Shown one piece after another: positions 44,495 to 54,788 of a stretch of DNA of 64,000 bases. Positions within the stretch are counted from its first letter, which is position 1. Every line of letters starts with the position of its first letter. Origin of the DNA: Nemertoderma westbladi (Eukaryota; Xenacoelomorpha; Nemertodermatida; Nemertodermatidae). The stretch covers positions 36,815 to 100,814 of the forward strand of contig JAUCBJ010009082.1 in assembly GCA_032718475.1 (NCBI GenBank), in the 5' to 3' direction. Below the pieces are notes generated by a model, which saw only the letters and a program-made list of their open reading frames with translations, was not told the origin of the DNA and did not search any database. Made by a program: the position numbers and the translations under genes.

Positions 44495-46066
44495 ACTAGG
44501 AGTGTCTCAGACAAAGAGGCACTAGAGGACAGCTATGAGACGGCGGCAGGACCGCCGACTGACGATAGCGTAAATATTACTGTTGACGACAATGCCGACT
44601 ATGACGACGCAGTGAGCGACGCTGACGTAAGTGAACAGGAGGACGAGACAGTAACTAGTGAGGAAGAGCAAGCAGAGGTAATAGTATTAGGATCCCCTAC
44701 CGCTACTGTAAGGAAGGTCTGTACAGCAGCCCGGACAGAGGTGAGTGAAAGGGAGGGTAGTGTAGCAGAAGCGAGAGCCCGGAGCCCGGTTTCCAGACCT
44801 GAGGGTATGGTAAGTGCCGTGGTCCCAATGGCTGTTAGAAGTACCCGTAGTTCCCAAAATAATCCTTCAAGTCCACCGAGTGTGAGTCAGGTAAGCGAGA
44901 GAGAACTAGACATTGCGATAAAGAAGAAACTTCGCGCGCATGCCGGACATATAACTCGGACGACGGACAAGGTAAGGAAGATGTTAGCTGACTCAGCGAA
45001 CATCGGAAGGGTAGAGTTAGTAGAGATTAGAAGAGGATATAACTCAGCGTTATTCAAGCAGACGGAGGAGCTTGCAGTCCTAGCGAAGGCAGTAGAGTCT
45101 CAGTCGAGCGACGTGGCGACGAGGATTTACGACAGGGTTTTAGCAGCCTTGTTGGAGCACCGCGAGTTATCGGAGCGATTCCGACGAGTTAGGACGGAGA
45201 ACTGGCTGCTATGGGCATCACAAGCGCAGGCGACTCAGGTGAGTGACGCAGAGTTGAGAGACTTAGTGGAGCGGGAAGAGATCCAAGATAAAGAAGAGCG
45301 CCGTTATCAGAGGGAAGTTACTAGCTGGCTGATGCAGAATGGAGTGGTGGTACCAGGCCAGGTGCTACCGACGACGGAGAACATTCAACAGAGGACGTTG
45401 ACTCCACCCGACGACGCATCCAGAGACAGTGGCGATTCCCAGGTTAGTCACGCGCGAGGGAAGGTTATATGTGCTAGATCCCTTGTTTCTCACAACTCGG
45501 CGGAGGAGAGAAGACGCCGACTGGACGAACAACAGGCGGAAGTTTTGCATGCATCGGAAGCACGGAAGGAAGCCGAGCGGGAATGGGAGCGCACACGTAA
45601 GTTAGACGCAAAGTTGCGAGAGTTGGAAGAGAAAGGTAAGCGCGAGCAAGTGGAACGCGAACGCAAGGAACGCGAACTCCAGCTCGAACGCGAACGGAAG
45701 GAACGCGAACTCCAGCTCGAACGCGAACAGAAGGAACGCGAACTGAAGGAACGCGAACTCCAGCTCGAACGCGAACTGAAGGAACGCGAACTCCAGCTCG
45801 AACGCGAACAGAAGGAACGCGAACAAAAGGAATACGAACTTCAACTCGAACACGAGCGCAAAGAACGCGAACTCGAGATCGAGAAGGAGCGACGGGCGTT
45901 GTATGAAGAGAAGGCGCGGGTGGAAGAAGAGAGCGTAGCGAGACGAGCGAGGGAAGAAGAAGAGCGTAAACTGGCGCAGTTGGAAAGTGCGAGATTAAGT
46001 TTAGAGAGCGAAGAACGGACTAGGAAGGCGAACGAAATCGCCGAGAAGGGGATGCGAATGATCTAA
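44495..46066 (+). CDS. BEL/Pao Gag, N-terminal part with coiled coil
   Basis: The frame opens after a TAG at 44492 and runs to TAA at 46064-46066. There is no ATG before 44807. The acidic segment encoded at 44600-44690 looks coding, so initiation may use splicing or a non-AUG codon. The middle is helical. The last ~130 residues are a charged coiled coil built from tandem ERELQLERE(R/Q)K units, visible as a GAACGCGAACTCCAGCTCGA repeat at about 45655-45850. After the TAA the same frame continues without another stop to 48388, so ORF and Gag core were once (or still are, by readthrough) one protein. Role: virion-like particle assembly. Confidence 0.75.
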   Translation, partial: TRSVSDKEALEDSYETAAGPPTDDSVNITVDDNADYDDAVSDADVSEQEDETVTSEEEQAEVIVLGSPTATVRKVCTAARTEVSEREGSVAEARARSPVSRPEGMVSAVVPMAVRSTRSSQNNPSSPPSVSQVSERELDIAIKKKLRAHAGHITRTTDKVRKMLADSANIGRVELVEIRRGYNSALFKQTEELAVLAKAVESQSSDVATRIYDRVLAALLEHRELSERFRRVRTENWLLWASQAQATQVSDAELRDLVEREEIQDKEERRYQREVTSWLMQNGVVVPGQVLPTTENIQQRTLTPPDDASRDSGDSQVSHARGKVICARSLVSHNSAEERRRRLDEQQAEVLHASEARKEAEREWERTRKLDAKLRELEEKGKREQVERERKERELQLERERKERELQLEREQKERELKERELQLERELKERELQLEREQKEREQKEYELQLEHERKERELEIEKERRALYEEKARVEEESVARRAREEEERKLAQLESARLSLESEERTRKANEIAEKGMRMI

Positions 46067-48388
46067 GAATGTGGGGCGAGTGTAGGGACAGAGTTGCGAG
46101 AACCGTTCGCACTGCAGAAGGCCGAACAGGAAGCGAGAACTCCGACTATACGCGAGTCGACGACGACCAGAATTCCTATACCCGGTCCAGCTATTACGAG
46201 TACACAGATCGCTAAACCATTCTCTACATATCGCACGCCAGTTGGTATTAGTGCTTCACCTATCGCGCAGAATCCACGGCATCAGAACACTGCACCACTA
46301 TACACCGAACGCGACAACGAAGAATTTAGAGAAGAAACTCCGACGGGCCGAGTATTTGGCGAACCGAACCCGCGGGTTTGGAATACGCGGACGGAGCGCC
46401 GACCCAGTTCGACGGAGAACTTCCGGGTTAAACCGGAAGAGGGATCATATGAGAGACAGCGGATTACTCAGATAGAGCCGACTATACAACAGAACCCTAG
46501 CCAGGAATTTATTACGAGGGATGAGTTGAGTGCTAGTTTAGCGCAAGCTATATCGCCGCACATCCAACCTATAACGGACATGCTTAGCAACCTACGGTTA
46601 AAGGAAGCAGCCCAGGTAAGAAGTAATTCAAATCCTAGCAGGCCTGAGTTAGATAAAGTCCAGCCTAGTCAACGAGTACGCATATCGGAGGAAACTATAC
46701 CACATAGACCTCAGGTAAGGACGCCTGTCCCGAATATTCATAATCCCAATTTCGAAAACTCAGCCGAGAAATTTATACAAGAGGCTTGGGTCAGGGCCTC
46801 GGCGCGCAAACCATCGCGAGCGCTGCGAGCGCTAAGGACTGACACCGAGTCAAGCGATGAAGAGGAAGACATGAGACGTCAGAAGTCCCGAAACTATAAG
46901 GGAAGAAGGACGGACGCGGAGCAGGTAAGTTTGAACCACCGGGAAAGGACCAGACTTAACAACCCTGCGGAACTAAACCATTTGTTAACCCGGAACGACG
47001 CAACCCTTAGGGACATAGGTAAGTTTGCTGCTAGGCAAGGACTGCCGACGCAACAACCCCAAAAGTTTATGGGCAACCATAAGCACTGGAGGACTTTCAA
47101 AACCTATGTCGACGAGCAGCTAACCAACAACACCTTTACTCCCAACGAGAAGTTCAACTATTTGCTTCAGATGCTCCATCGAGAACCTAGAGCCATTGCT
47201 GACAACTTCGTCGGCAATGAAAGAGCATTCGAGTTAGCGATGAAGACGCTTAGTGACATCTACGGGAATAAAGCCAAGATGGCACAGTCGATAGTAGAAG
47301 ACTTGGGTAAGGGCGGAAGGATTACAACTCCGTTAGAGCTGTTGAACTTAGCGAACGCTATTTCGAACGCATTGGACATCTTGAAGACGGTGAATCTACC
47401 TCATCATGGTGACCACGCCGAAGTTTTGAAAAGCGTAATAAGACGTCTAAACATGCGTTATCGACAGAAATGGCGCAAATTAGAGAATAAGTTGGAGGGC
47501 CAAGGTAAAGTGTTGACACTTCAGCATATTCATGACATGATAGCCACAGACGCAGTAGCAGAGATGAAATCAAACTTCTCAGAGGAGAATATGAGAGAGT
47601 CTAAACCTGTTACCGGTAAGTCTATGGTAAGTTTTGACGATGATAGGACCACTGTGACATTTAACTCAGTAGACAGATATAATTCGAATACCCCAGCCTT
47701 TAGATCAGACTCGCGAGTATGGTCAGGTGAGCGGTTAGATAGACCTAGGTTAAAGCAACAGGAGTTGCCGGATGGATTTGTAGGTTGCCAATACTGTTTA
47801 CTAAAGGAGGTAAGATCTGACGATCATAAGTTAGACAGTTGCAGACGGTTCAAAGAATTAAATTCGGAACAGAGAAGAGTTCAAGTGCGGACGTTGGACA
47901 CCTGTTGGGCATGTCTTGCGCCAGGTCATGTACGGCGGCAGTGCCCGAACAGCAAGGACGGATGCATGGAATGCGGCAGACTACATCACAAGTTGCTACA
48001 TGCGGATTTCCATACCCCAACGGACCGTTACTTACAGCGAAATCCTCACAGGAAGGGGAGCAAAGAACCCGTATCGATAAGGAGGAATACGTATACCGGC
48101 ATCCAGGACGATGGTTACCAACCAGGTTCGTCGGATGAGGATGGCGAGTCGAGCGCAAGAGAGGTGACCTGCCAAGGTTTCACCGCGGATAGTTCATCGA
48201 CCAGCGCGCGGACGTATTTATCATCGGCCACGTCGGAAATATTTAGCGTGATTCTGGTTAAACTTACTGGCGATAAGGGATCGAAGAGAATATATGTGAT
48301 GTTGGACACTGCGTCCACATTATCTTATATCGACGAGGAAGTGGCGAGAGCCGTTTCTAGCTTCCAGGACGCCGAGGAGATCCAATAG
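46067..48388 (+). CDS. BEL/Pao Gag core, zinc knuckles and aspartic protease
   Basis: It continues the upstream frame after one TAA, with no ATG near its start. Counting from 46094 (764 codons): a DUF1759-type Gag region around residues 300-480 (for example KFMGNHKHWRTFKTYVDEQL); a cysteine-rich finger at about 565-583; a classical CCHC knuckle CWACLAPGHVRRQC at 604-617; a second C-C-H-H at 624-636; and the retropepsin start VMLDTASTLSYID with active-site Asp at 738. The frame stops at 48386-48388 inside the protease. The remainder of the protease lies in the overlapping -1 frame of the next ORF. Confidence 0.85.
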   Translation, partial: ECGASVGTELREPFALQKAEQEARTPTIRESTTTRIPIPGPAITSTQIAKPFSTYRTPVGISASPIAQNPRHQNTAPLYTERDNEEFREETPTGRVFGEPNPRVWNTRTERRPSSTENFRVKPEEGSYERQRITQIEPTIQQNPSQEFITRDELSASLAQAISPHIQPITDMLSNLRLKEAAQVRSNSNPSRPELDKVQPSQRVRISEETIPHRPQVRTPVPNIHNPNFENSAEKFIQEAWVRASARKPSRALRALRTDTESSDEEEDMRRQKSRNYKGRRTDAEQVSLNHRERTRLNNPAELNHLLTRNDATLRDIGKFAARQGLPTQQPQKFMGNHKHWRTFKTYVDEQLTNNTFTPNEKFNYLLQMLHREPRAIADNFVGNERAFELAMKTLSDIYGNKAKMAQSIVEDLGKGGRITTPLELLNLANAISNALDILKTVNLPHHGDHAEVLKSVIRRLNMRYRQKWRKLENKLEGQGKVLTLQHIHDMIATDAVAEMKSNFSEENMRESKPVTGKSMVSFDDDRTTVTFNSVDRYNSNTPAFRSDSRVWSGERLDRPRLKQQELPDGFVGCQYCLLKEVRSDDHKLDSCRRFKELNSEQRRVQVRTLDTCWACLAPGHVRRQCPNSKDGCMECGRLHHKLLHADFHTPTDRYLQRNPHRKGSKEPVSIRRNTYTGIQDDGYQPGSSDEDGESSAREVTCQGFTADSSSTSARTYLSSATSEIFSVILVKLTGDKGSKRIYVMLDTASTLSYIDEEVARAVSSFQDAEEIQ

Positions 48389-51300
48389 AGTTGAAGTCTA
48401 TGCATGGGGTAGGAGACCTCAAGGGACACAGAATTTCGGTGGAACTAGACTCCCTACTTCCGAGAGACCAACATACTCGACAAGAACGGAAAGCTTTGCC
48501 ATTGGACGGATTTAAGTGTCTAGCTAGGAAGGGATTCGGCAGGCAGTTAGGTAAGGTGCCACCGATGAGTCCCATAGCACAGGAGTATTTTGACAAGCTC
48601 AGAATACCGAGACATCAGGTAGGTTATAGGAATGTTTCTATGTTAATTGGTGCAGAACAGCTGATCGCACACCAGATATGGGAAACGAGACCAGCTGAGC
48701 TGCATGTCAATGGACCGCATGCCCATGCCCATAGGACTATATTAGGTTGGTATACACGAGTGCCCATGTCTTATGAGTTTACAGGTGGCGACAAGCCAAT
48801 AGACAGATACGACGAATTACAGCCTATAACTCAACCACCATTAGTAGAACCACCAGACATAGACGAGTTTAGGAGAACCTGTATTGACCACTATAGTGAC
48901 TTTAGCGAGTCGGACGAGGAGTTGATTCCCGATAATGTTAGGTTGTCGGAACCGCTTCACAACGACCGGACAGATAGTGAACCCGAGGACTACTGTTATC
49001 AGACCCGTGGGTCTGGTTCAGCGGCCCACGCTACCTATTTGAGTAACGTTTTGACTTATACCGACATAGTGGAGGGTCAAGTGGCTAAATATCGAGACCT
49101 CGACATTTTCCAATACAGTGAGGAGGAATTACAGAAGGAATTGATACGCCAGGACCTCGAGACAGGAGCCAGAACCGTCGAATGGCTGGATAGGGACGCA
49201 ATGGAACCCGGTGGATATGACCTAGCCATGTCTACTGATGAGAAACGGTTGCTGGAGATGATGGAAGATACCATACGTCTACTACCGACTGGACATTTTG
49301 AAGTTGGAATGTTGTGGCGTCGACAACCACCTAAGTTGGAGAACAACTACAACTTAGCCTTGAAAAGATTAAACGGAGTAAGGGCTCGGTTGTTGAAGAA
49401 TCCAGGCATTAGGGAGAAGTATTGCGCCCAGATCAACAACTATTTCGCTAAGGGATTTGCTGGGAAGGTAGAGGACCCTGATTTAGTGACAGACCAGACT
49501 TATTACCTTCCACACCACTATGTGACTCACCCTGACAAGCCAGACAAAGTCCGAGTAGTCAATGACTGCGCAGCAGTCTATAGAGGTATGTCCCTGAATT
49601 CAGAGTTGATGGATGGTCCCAACCTGAATAACTATTTGATTGGAATACTGTTGCGTTTTAGACAGCGGCGATTCGCATTTACTTGTGACATCGAGGCGAT
49701 GTTCCACCAGGTAAGAGCCTGTAAGGCAGACCAGGATAGCCTTCACTTTCTCTGGTATGAGAATGAAGACTTATCCGGCCCAGTGGTTACATACCAGATG
49801 TACGTTAGGATATTTGGCGCCCGCGATAGTCCAAATGGCACGCTGTTTGTTCTAAAGAAAACGGCAACAGCCCAGATTGGTAAGTACCCAGTAGAGGTTA
49901 TCGAGTCCATCTTGAGAAACTTCTACATGGACGACGGATTGGTGTCCAAGGACACGGCGGAACAAGCCATAGAAGTGGCTCACGGCCTGCAAGAGTGCTT
50001 GGCTACAGGGGGTTTTCCTCTAACCAAGTTCACTACGAACTCGGAGGCCCTATTAGAGTCGTTCCCGGTAAAAGATCGCGGGAGCGGAGACATAGAATTG
50101 GGGGTAGAACCAATCCCCATGGCGCGAGTACTGGGACTCGCTTGGAATCCGAATACGGATAAATTCCAGGTAAGAGTTAGATTTGAGCCCAGTAGCCCAG
50201 ACAAAGTTTTGACAAAGAGAATTTGCTTATCGACTCTGAGTAGACTATTTGACCCGATGAACTTTATCAGTCCGGTAATATTACAGGCACGAGCATGCAT
50301 GAGGAAAATTTGGTTGTCCGACGTAGAGTGGGACGAACCAATATCTCCTATACATGCAAAGCAGTGGAGGGAGTGGGAAGCCGAGTTACATCTATTGAAA
50401 AACATAGATGTACCCCGCTCCTACTTTCCGAATCAGCTGGTATTCCCAGCTGATTTAGAGCTGCATCTATTTAGTGACGCAAGTGACACCGGCTTTGGTA
50501 TGGTAGCCTACCTTCGCCGAGAGGTAAGTCAGGACAAATTTGAGACGGCCTTTGTAACTTCTAGATCAAAGACAATGCCGGTCAAATACATGACTGTCCC
50601 TCGTGCAGAGTTACAGGCGGCTGTAGTTTCGGTCGAGGTAAGTAAGCAGATAACAGAGGAATTAGACACGACATTGACCTTATTCTATTGGACGGACGCA
50701 TCCTTGGTGTTAGTATACATTGCGGCCGACAATATTGCACTAAAGACATTTGTGGCCAATAGACGCGCTCAGATCGTCGACTTTTCGACGAAGGAACAAT
50801 GGAGACATTGTCCGGGAGTGTTAAACCCAGCCGACATAACTTCGAGAGGTGCAATGCCGGCGGAATTCTGTCAGGAAGAGTCGCAGGAGTTTTGGTTGCA
50901 TGGACCTGATTTTCTAACGAGGACACAGGAACATTGGCCAGAGCGACTAAAGATAGTGACCAATCCGATGCCTGAAGATGCAGAAGTCAAAGTGGAGAAA
51001 GTCTCTAAGTCAAAGTCTAAAGCCAAACTCAAGTCATTGGAGCGGCCTGAAGAGTCATTGGAGCGGCCTGAAGAGTCATTGGAGCGGCCCGGAGACCTGT
51101 CAGACCAACAGACTTACGTGACTACTAGGTCCAGAAGGGTAAGTTATGACATAAAACCACCCTTACAGACTAAACCAGAGTCACAGTTTGTAAGTGACGG
51201 ACAGAAAATGACCGACAAAATGGATTCTTTGGTTTCCAAACCTGCGGGTTTGGATTCGAAACTTCCATCAATTAGCGGACAACCGTCGCTGGCATTAGAG

Positions 51301-52899
51301 TCATGCAGTATTTATGACAAATTACTAAATTCGTCTGCCTCTTGGCTGACAATTTGTAAAAGAACTGCGTGGTTAAGCCGATACATTTCGTACCTTAGTA
51401 TAAAACATTCGGAACATTTGAGAGAACGAACGAGCGCTAATATTGAGCGAATTCAGAAATTGAAACAACCTCTGACAGAGGATGAGATTGATCAAGCGGA
51501 ATTAAAGCATTTGAAGCACTATCAAATGTGTGCCTTCCCAAAAGAATTCCATCTATTATCGGCTCAACGACCAGTTCTCTATAAACCCCTTAGAAAATGG
51601 AGTCCATTAATCCATAAGGGTTTAATGTGTCATAGATCGAGAATCCAGACTGTCGACATAAACTCACAGTTTCGGTTCCCAGTGATAATCCCTAGTCACC
51701 CAATAGAATTGCAAAGAGCGATTCTATGGGATATACACAAGAGGTTGCATCACGCGGGAAAGTTACACTGTTTGTCGGCAGCGAGACAGCGATTCATTCT
51801 ATTGCAGCCAAGCAGGGCAGTCGGCACCATGTATGACGCCTGTCTGGTTTGCAAGAGAGTGAACGCCAGAGTATTGGAACAGGAGATGGCTGAACTCCCG
51901 GAAGCGAGAGTACAGGCATATGACCCACCCTTTACGAACACAGGGGTGGATTGTTTTGGTCCGATTGAGGCAAAGAGTGGACGGCTGACCCACAAGCGAT
52001 GGGGTCTGCTACTGACATGCATGGCTAGTAGAGCCATACATATCGAGCGTGTGGCAGATATGTCGACCAAATCTCTGCTCCTGGCCTTGAAGAGATTTAT
52101 GGCCAGGAGAGGACTAGTAAAGGCGTTCTACTCCGATAAGGGTACAAACTTTGTCGGAGGGAATAGCGAGTTGAACGCGGCTCATAAAGCGGCACAGAAT
52201 AAGGAAATTTCTGCAGCACTTTTGCCGCAAAGAGTAGAGTGGAGATTTAATACTCCAGAAAGTCCTTGGAGAGGAGGAAGTTGGGAGCGTTTAGTTCGCT
52301 CTGTAAAGCAGGCCATTGCTAAGACGTTGCCTGTGAACAAACAACTTACCGACGACGAACTGGTCACAGCTTTCATTGAAATCGAGCATACACTAAACTC
52401 GAGGCCGATAGCTATGTTGCCAGACGGTGTTGCATTAACGCCGAATCATTTGCTAATGCAGAGTCCAGCATTTCTTGTGCCGGCATCAGAACCCATTAGT
52501 GCCGACCTATATAGTCGTAAGAGCTGGAAAGTGACACAATTTGTAGCATACACATTCTGGGAATATTGGCGGGAATATTATCTTCCCACCATATCCACCA
52601 GATCAAAGTGGTACAAAACGGTTCGGAGTCTCCAAAGGGGAGATTACGTATTGATAACCGAACCGATTGTCAAGAGAAAGTATTGGGAGACTGGTGTCAT
52701 CTTGCACACACACCCAGACGTGCAAAACATAGTGCGCACAGTCACTGTGAAAATTAGGTGCAAGTGTCCGCACCCAAAAAAGTGTAAAACTAATGGTTTA
52801 CACACCTTGGACCGACCGGTCCAAGATATCGTGTTATTAGAGGAGACACGTATCGAGACGGGAGATTATAATTTGTCTCCTGCCTCAAAACAGAATTAG
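48361..52899 (+). CDS. BEL/Pao Pol: protease end, RT, RNase H, integrase
   Basis: This frame is open from 48361 and overlaps the Gag-protease frame by 28 nt in the -1 register. Numbering from 48391 (1,502 codons): RT about 320-620 with FTCDIEAMFHQ (Asp 433) and the catalytic FYMDD (511-515, replacing the usual YVDD); RNase H about 690-800 with FSDAS (696), RAEL (Glu 740) and WTDAS (769); integrase zinc finger with His 1116 and 1120 or 1121, Cys 1151 and 1154; integrase core with Asp 1187 (GVDCFGP), Asp 1249 (SDKGTNF) and Glu 1299 (GGSWERL); and a C-terminal DUF5641-like part with FWEYWREYYLP. At about 890-900 ERPEESL is tandemly repeated. All catalytic residues are present. Expression would need frameshifting or suppression, unless the -1 overlap is a mutation. 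Confidence 0.92.
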   Translation, partial: LPGRRGDPIELKSMHGVGDLKGHRISVELDSLLPRDQHTRQERKALPLDGFKCLARKGFGRQLGKVPPMSPIAQEYFDKLRIPRHQVGYRNVSMLIGAEQLIAHQIWETRPAELHVNGPHAHAHRTILGWYTRVPMSYEFTGGDKPIDRYDELQPITQPPLVEPPDIDEFRRTCIDHYSDFSESDEELIPDNVRLSEPLHNDRTDSEPEDYCYQTRGSGSAAHATYLSNVLTYTDIVEGQVAKYRDLDIFQYSEEELQKELIRQDLETGARTVEWLDRDAMEPGGYDLAMSTDEKRLLEMMEDTIRLLPTGHFEVGMLWRRQPPKLENNYNLALKRLNGVRARLLKNPGIREKYCAQINNYFAKGFAGKVEDPDLVTDQTYYLPHHYVTHPDKPDKVRVVNDCAAVYRGMSLNSELMDGPNLNNYLIGILLRFRQRRFAFTCDIEAMFHQVRACKADQDSLHFLWYENEDLSGPVVTYQMYVRIFGARDSPNGTLFVLKKTATAQIGKYPVEVIESILRNFYMDDGLVSKDTAEQAIEVAHGLQECLATGGFPLTKFTTNSEALLESFPVKDRGSGDIELGVEPIPMARVLGLAWNPNTDKFQVRVRFEPSSPDKVLTKRICLSTLSRLFDPMNFISPVILQARACMRKIWLSDVEWDEPISPIHAKQWREWEAELHLLKNIDVPRSYFPNQLVFPADLELHLFSDASDTGFGMVAYLRREVSQDKFETAFVTSRSKTMPVKYMTVPRAELQAAVVSVEVSKQITEELDTTLTLFYWTDASLVLVYIAADNIALKTFVANRRAQIVDFSTKEQWRHCPGVLNPADITSRGAMPAEFCQEESQEFWLHGPDFLTRTQEHWPERLKIVTNPMPEDAEVKVEKVSKSKSKAKLKSLERPEESLERPEESLERPGDLSDQQTYVTTRSRRVSYDIKPPLQTKPESQFVSDGQKMTDKMDSLVSKPAGLDSKLPSISGQPSLALESCSIYDKLLNSSASWLTICKRTAWLSRYISYLSIKHSEHLRERTSANIERIQKLKQPLTEDEIDQAELKHLKHYQMCAFPKEFHLLSAQRPVLYKPLRKWSPLIHKGLMCHRSRIQTVDINSQFRFPVIIPSHPIELQRAILWDIHKRLHHAGKLHCLSAARQRFILLQPSRAVGTMYDACLVCKRVNARVLEQEMAELPEARVQAYDPPFTNTGVDCFGPIEAKSGRLTHKRWGLLLTCMASRAIHIERVADMSTKSLLLALKRFMARRGLVKAFYSDKGTNFVGGNSELNAAHKAAQNKEISAALLPQRVEWRFNTPESPWRGGSWERLVRSVKQAIAKTLPVNKQLTDDELVTAFIEIEHTLNSRPIAMLPDGVALTPNHLLMQSPAFLVPASEPISADLYSRKSWKVTQFVAYTFWEYWREYYLPTISTRSKWYKTVRSLQRGDYVLITEPIVKRKYWETGVILHTHPDVQNIVRTVTVKIRCKCPHPKKCKTNGLHTLDRPVQDIVLLEETRIETGDYNLSPASKQN

Positions 52900-53674
52900 T
52901 GTTGGACGCAACTCACTTCGTATGCATTCCTCGTATGCAAATACAAGGAAATGCATAGGAGCGGGGTTGTGGTGAATTGCGTTGAGTTTTGTCTAGTGGG
53001 TATCAAAACAAAATTTTATTTTCAAAAATTTTGGAAAATTTAAAAATTTTAAAAAATTAGAAGTGAACCCATGACAATTCCAGACGCTGTGTATAGACGC
53101 GTTTTAGAATTCGTCTATAGATAAACAGTAATTTGAAAAGTCGTGAAGCCTGGAAAATAGCATTTAGAAACCATGGTGACGGCTATATTACGTAGGAGTG
53201 TAAATTGAGTTTAGCAACTTCCACAGATTGGTGCCAACAGTGCAACTAGGGTGCTAAAGGTTAGTAGCACCAGAGGCGTACATGGACCCCACTCAGTAGT
53301 TTGCAGTGATGTGTGATGTTCGATTATCAAACCTGTGGGTTTGGTATAGTCGAGTATTGTGGCTATAGTCCTTTCTAACTACTGTAGTTTAGTACGAGTA
53401 ATGGGAGTAGTTTGGGCATCAAAAAGTCAGTTGGTCACGGCCAGTTTATCTCCAAAGTTTTTGCGCTATGCATGGGAATAGGTTAGAGGATAGTTAGTTA
53501 GGAAGAGACGGGATCTAGAGAGTCGAACCTGAACTGCTGGAAAGCGGGGGGGGGGGGGGGGGGGGGGGGTTCGGGAGGTCTGTCCTTCGGCGACATCTAA
53601 CTGATTACCCACAGTGTAATTGGTTTGCGTAACGGAACACTTATTGGGATATATATGTATATACGCGGGGCATA
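52900..53674 (+). other. Spacer between pol and the extra ORF
   Basis: No gene. Contains the palindrome-like CAAACCTGTGGGTTTG (53328-53343) and a G24 homopolymer (53546-53569) about 105 bp before the next ATG. Confidence 0.6.
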
Positions 53675-54391
53675 ATGGAGAAGGATATTAGAGCGCAACC
53701 GCGCAGAGGATTTACTGCCCGAGAGGAGGCGGAGTTACCATTCGCGCGACCGGGATGTAAAGATTCGAACGTTTACTACCATGGGCGGTCGGTGATGGAG
53801 CTAAATGGGAAATACAAACCCACGATTCCCGACCGACTAGACGAGCAACATCCAGAACCGATATTAACGCGATGTCAAGCTCACCAGTTCCTGAGATATA
53901 ACGAGGGAGGTTACCCGATGAGCGACCCGATGATCAGTATCGACTTCAGCGGAAAGCGACCTCCGAGACCCATTACGCCGACCGTTACGACTTTAGATCC
54001 GTATACGGAGATTAAACCCTGTTCGACACCCAGTTTGATAGACACGGCGGCGGACATTTCGCTATACCAAGCCTATAAAGACCTAGAGGCGCGGCGCGAA
54101 GCGGCACGGGACTCGAGTTCCTGGACCACGTTCACTTCGCTTCACCAGGAGAGGAAGGTCACGCCTGAGTATCCAGACGAGATTCGCGCCGTCCATCCGT
54201 CTACTAACTATACCCACGATCCGCGTTTATACGATATTTACTCCAAATTATTTCGGGAAGTTTCGACGCACGCACTATTAAGCCCGAATATGTCCAATCC
54301 TTTATATATCATCGTCGCTCTGATATATACGTCTAGAATTATCACCCAGCGCACAATTGGCGGCCTAAGGAGACTCGTTTGGGGTCATTGA
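53675..54391 (+). CDS. Extra ORF of the BEL/Pao element, unknown function
   Basis: It starts with ATG (GCATAATGG; A at -3) and encodes 238 residues to TGA. It lies downstream of integrase, where some LTR elements carry env or accessory genes. Composition is normal for a soluble protein: charged N-terminus, then a P/T-rich centre (RPPRPITPTVTTLDPY). A hydrophobic stretch lies near the C-terminus (PLYIIVALIYTSRII, residues 209-223), followed by basic residues. No signal peptide, cysteine pattern or fusion-like segment typical of envelope proteins is visible. I do not recognise it. The preceding G24 tract and the lack of stops over 238 codons in fairly GC-rich DNA argue for a retained ORF. A second open frame without ATG follows at 54525-54755 (R/G/S/P-rich). 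Confidence 0.6.
   Translation: MEKDIRAQPRRGFTAREEAELPFARPGCKDSNVYYHGRSVMELNGKYKPTIPDRLDEQHPEPILTRCQAHQFLRYNEGGYPMSDPMISIDFSGKRPPRPITPTVTTLDPYTEIKPCSTPSLIDTAADISLYQAYKDLEARREAARDSSSWTTFTSLHQERKVTPEYPDEIRAVHPSTNYTHDPRLYDIYSKLFREVSTHALLSPNMSNPLYIIVALIYTSRIITQRTIGGLRRLVWGH
54303..54329 (+). ncRNA. Hairpin 1 (9-bp stem, 9-nt loop)
   Basis: TATATATCA pairs with TGATATATA around the loop TCGTCGCTC. It lies inside the 3' end of the extra ORF. The same loop with a covarying stem occurs at 54789-54817. Confidence 0.5.
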
Positions 54392-54788
54392 CCTCTGAAC
54401 GAGTGGAGGATCAGGACCGCCGCGCCCACAGAGACAACAGCCGGAGCTCACAGCTCGCGGCAAGTACCAGAAGGAGGAGTCCTTGGCAAGCGTCAAGCCA
54501 AGGACGAGCAGCTCCATTCTATAGTTGAAGAAAGAGGAGTTGGCGGAGGCGCCCACAGGGACACGGCAAATGGGACGAGGCCGAGGGAGGAGCACCAGTC
54601 GGGAGATAGTCGGTGCCCAGGGAACGTCGTCGCCGGTTCCGGGAAGTGACGCCTCAAGGACGCCGTCAACAGAGTCTACAGGGGGTAGACTGGTGTATCT
54701 GGGGAGGGGACAAACGAGAGGAGCGAGCCCGAGAGACCCAGGAGCTAGCCGATGAGACTATATTATCACGGAGCGACAAACTCTAGAC

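Noticed and set aside
53675-54391. Retroviral-type envelope gene
   Set aside because: No signal peptide, cysteine-rich ectodomain or cleavage site; only one hydrophobic stretch near the C-terminus.
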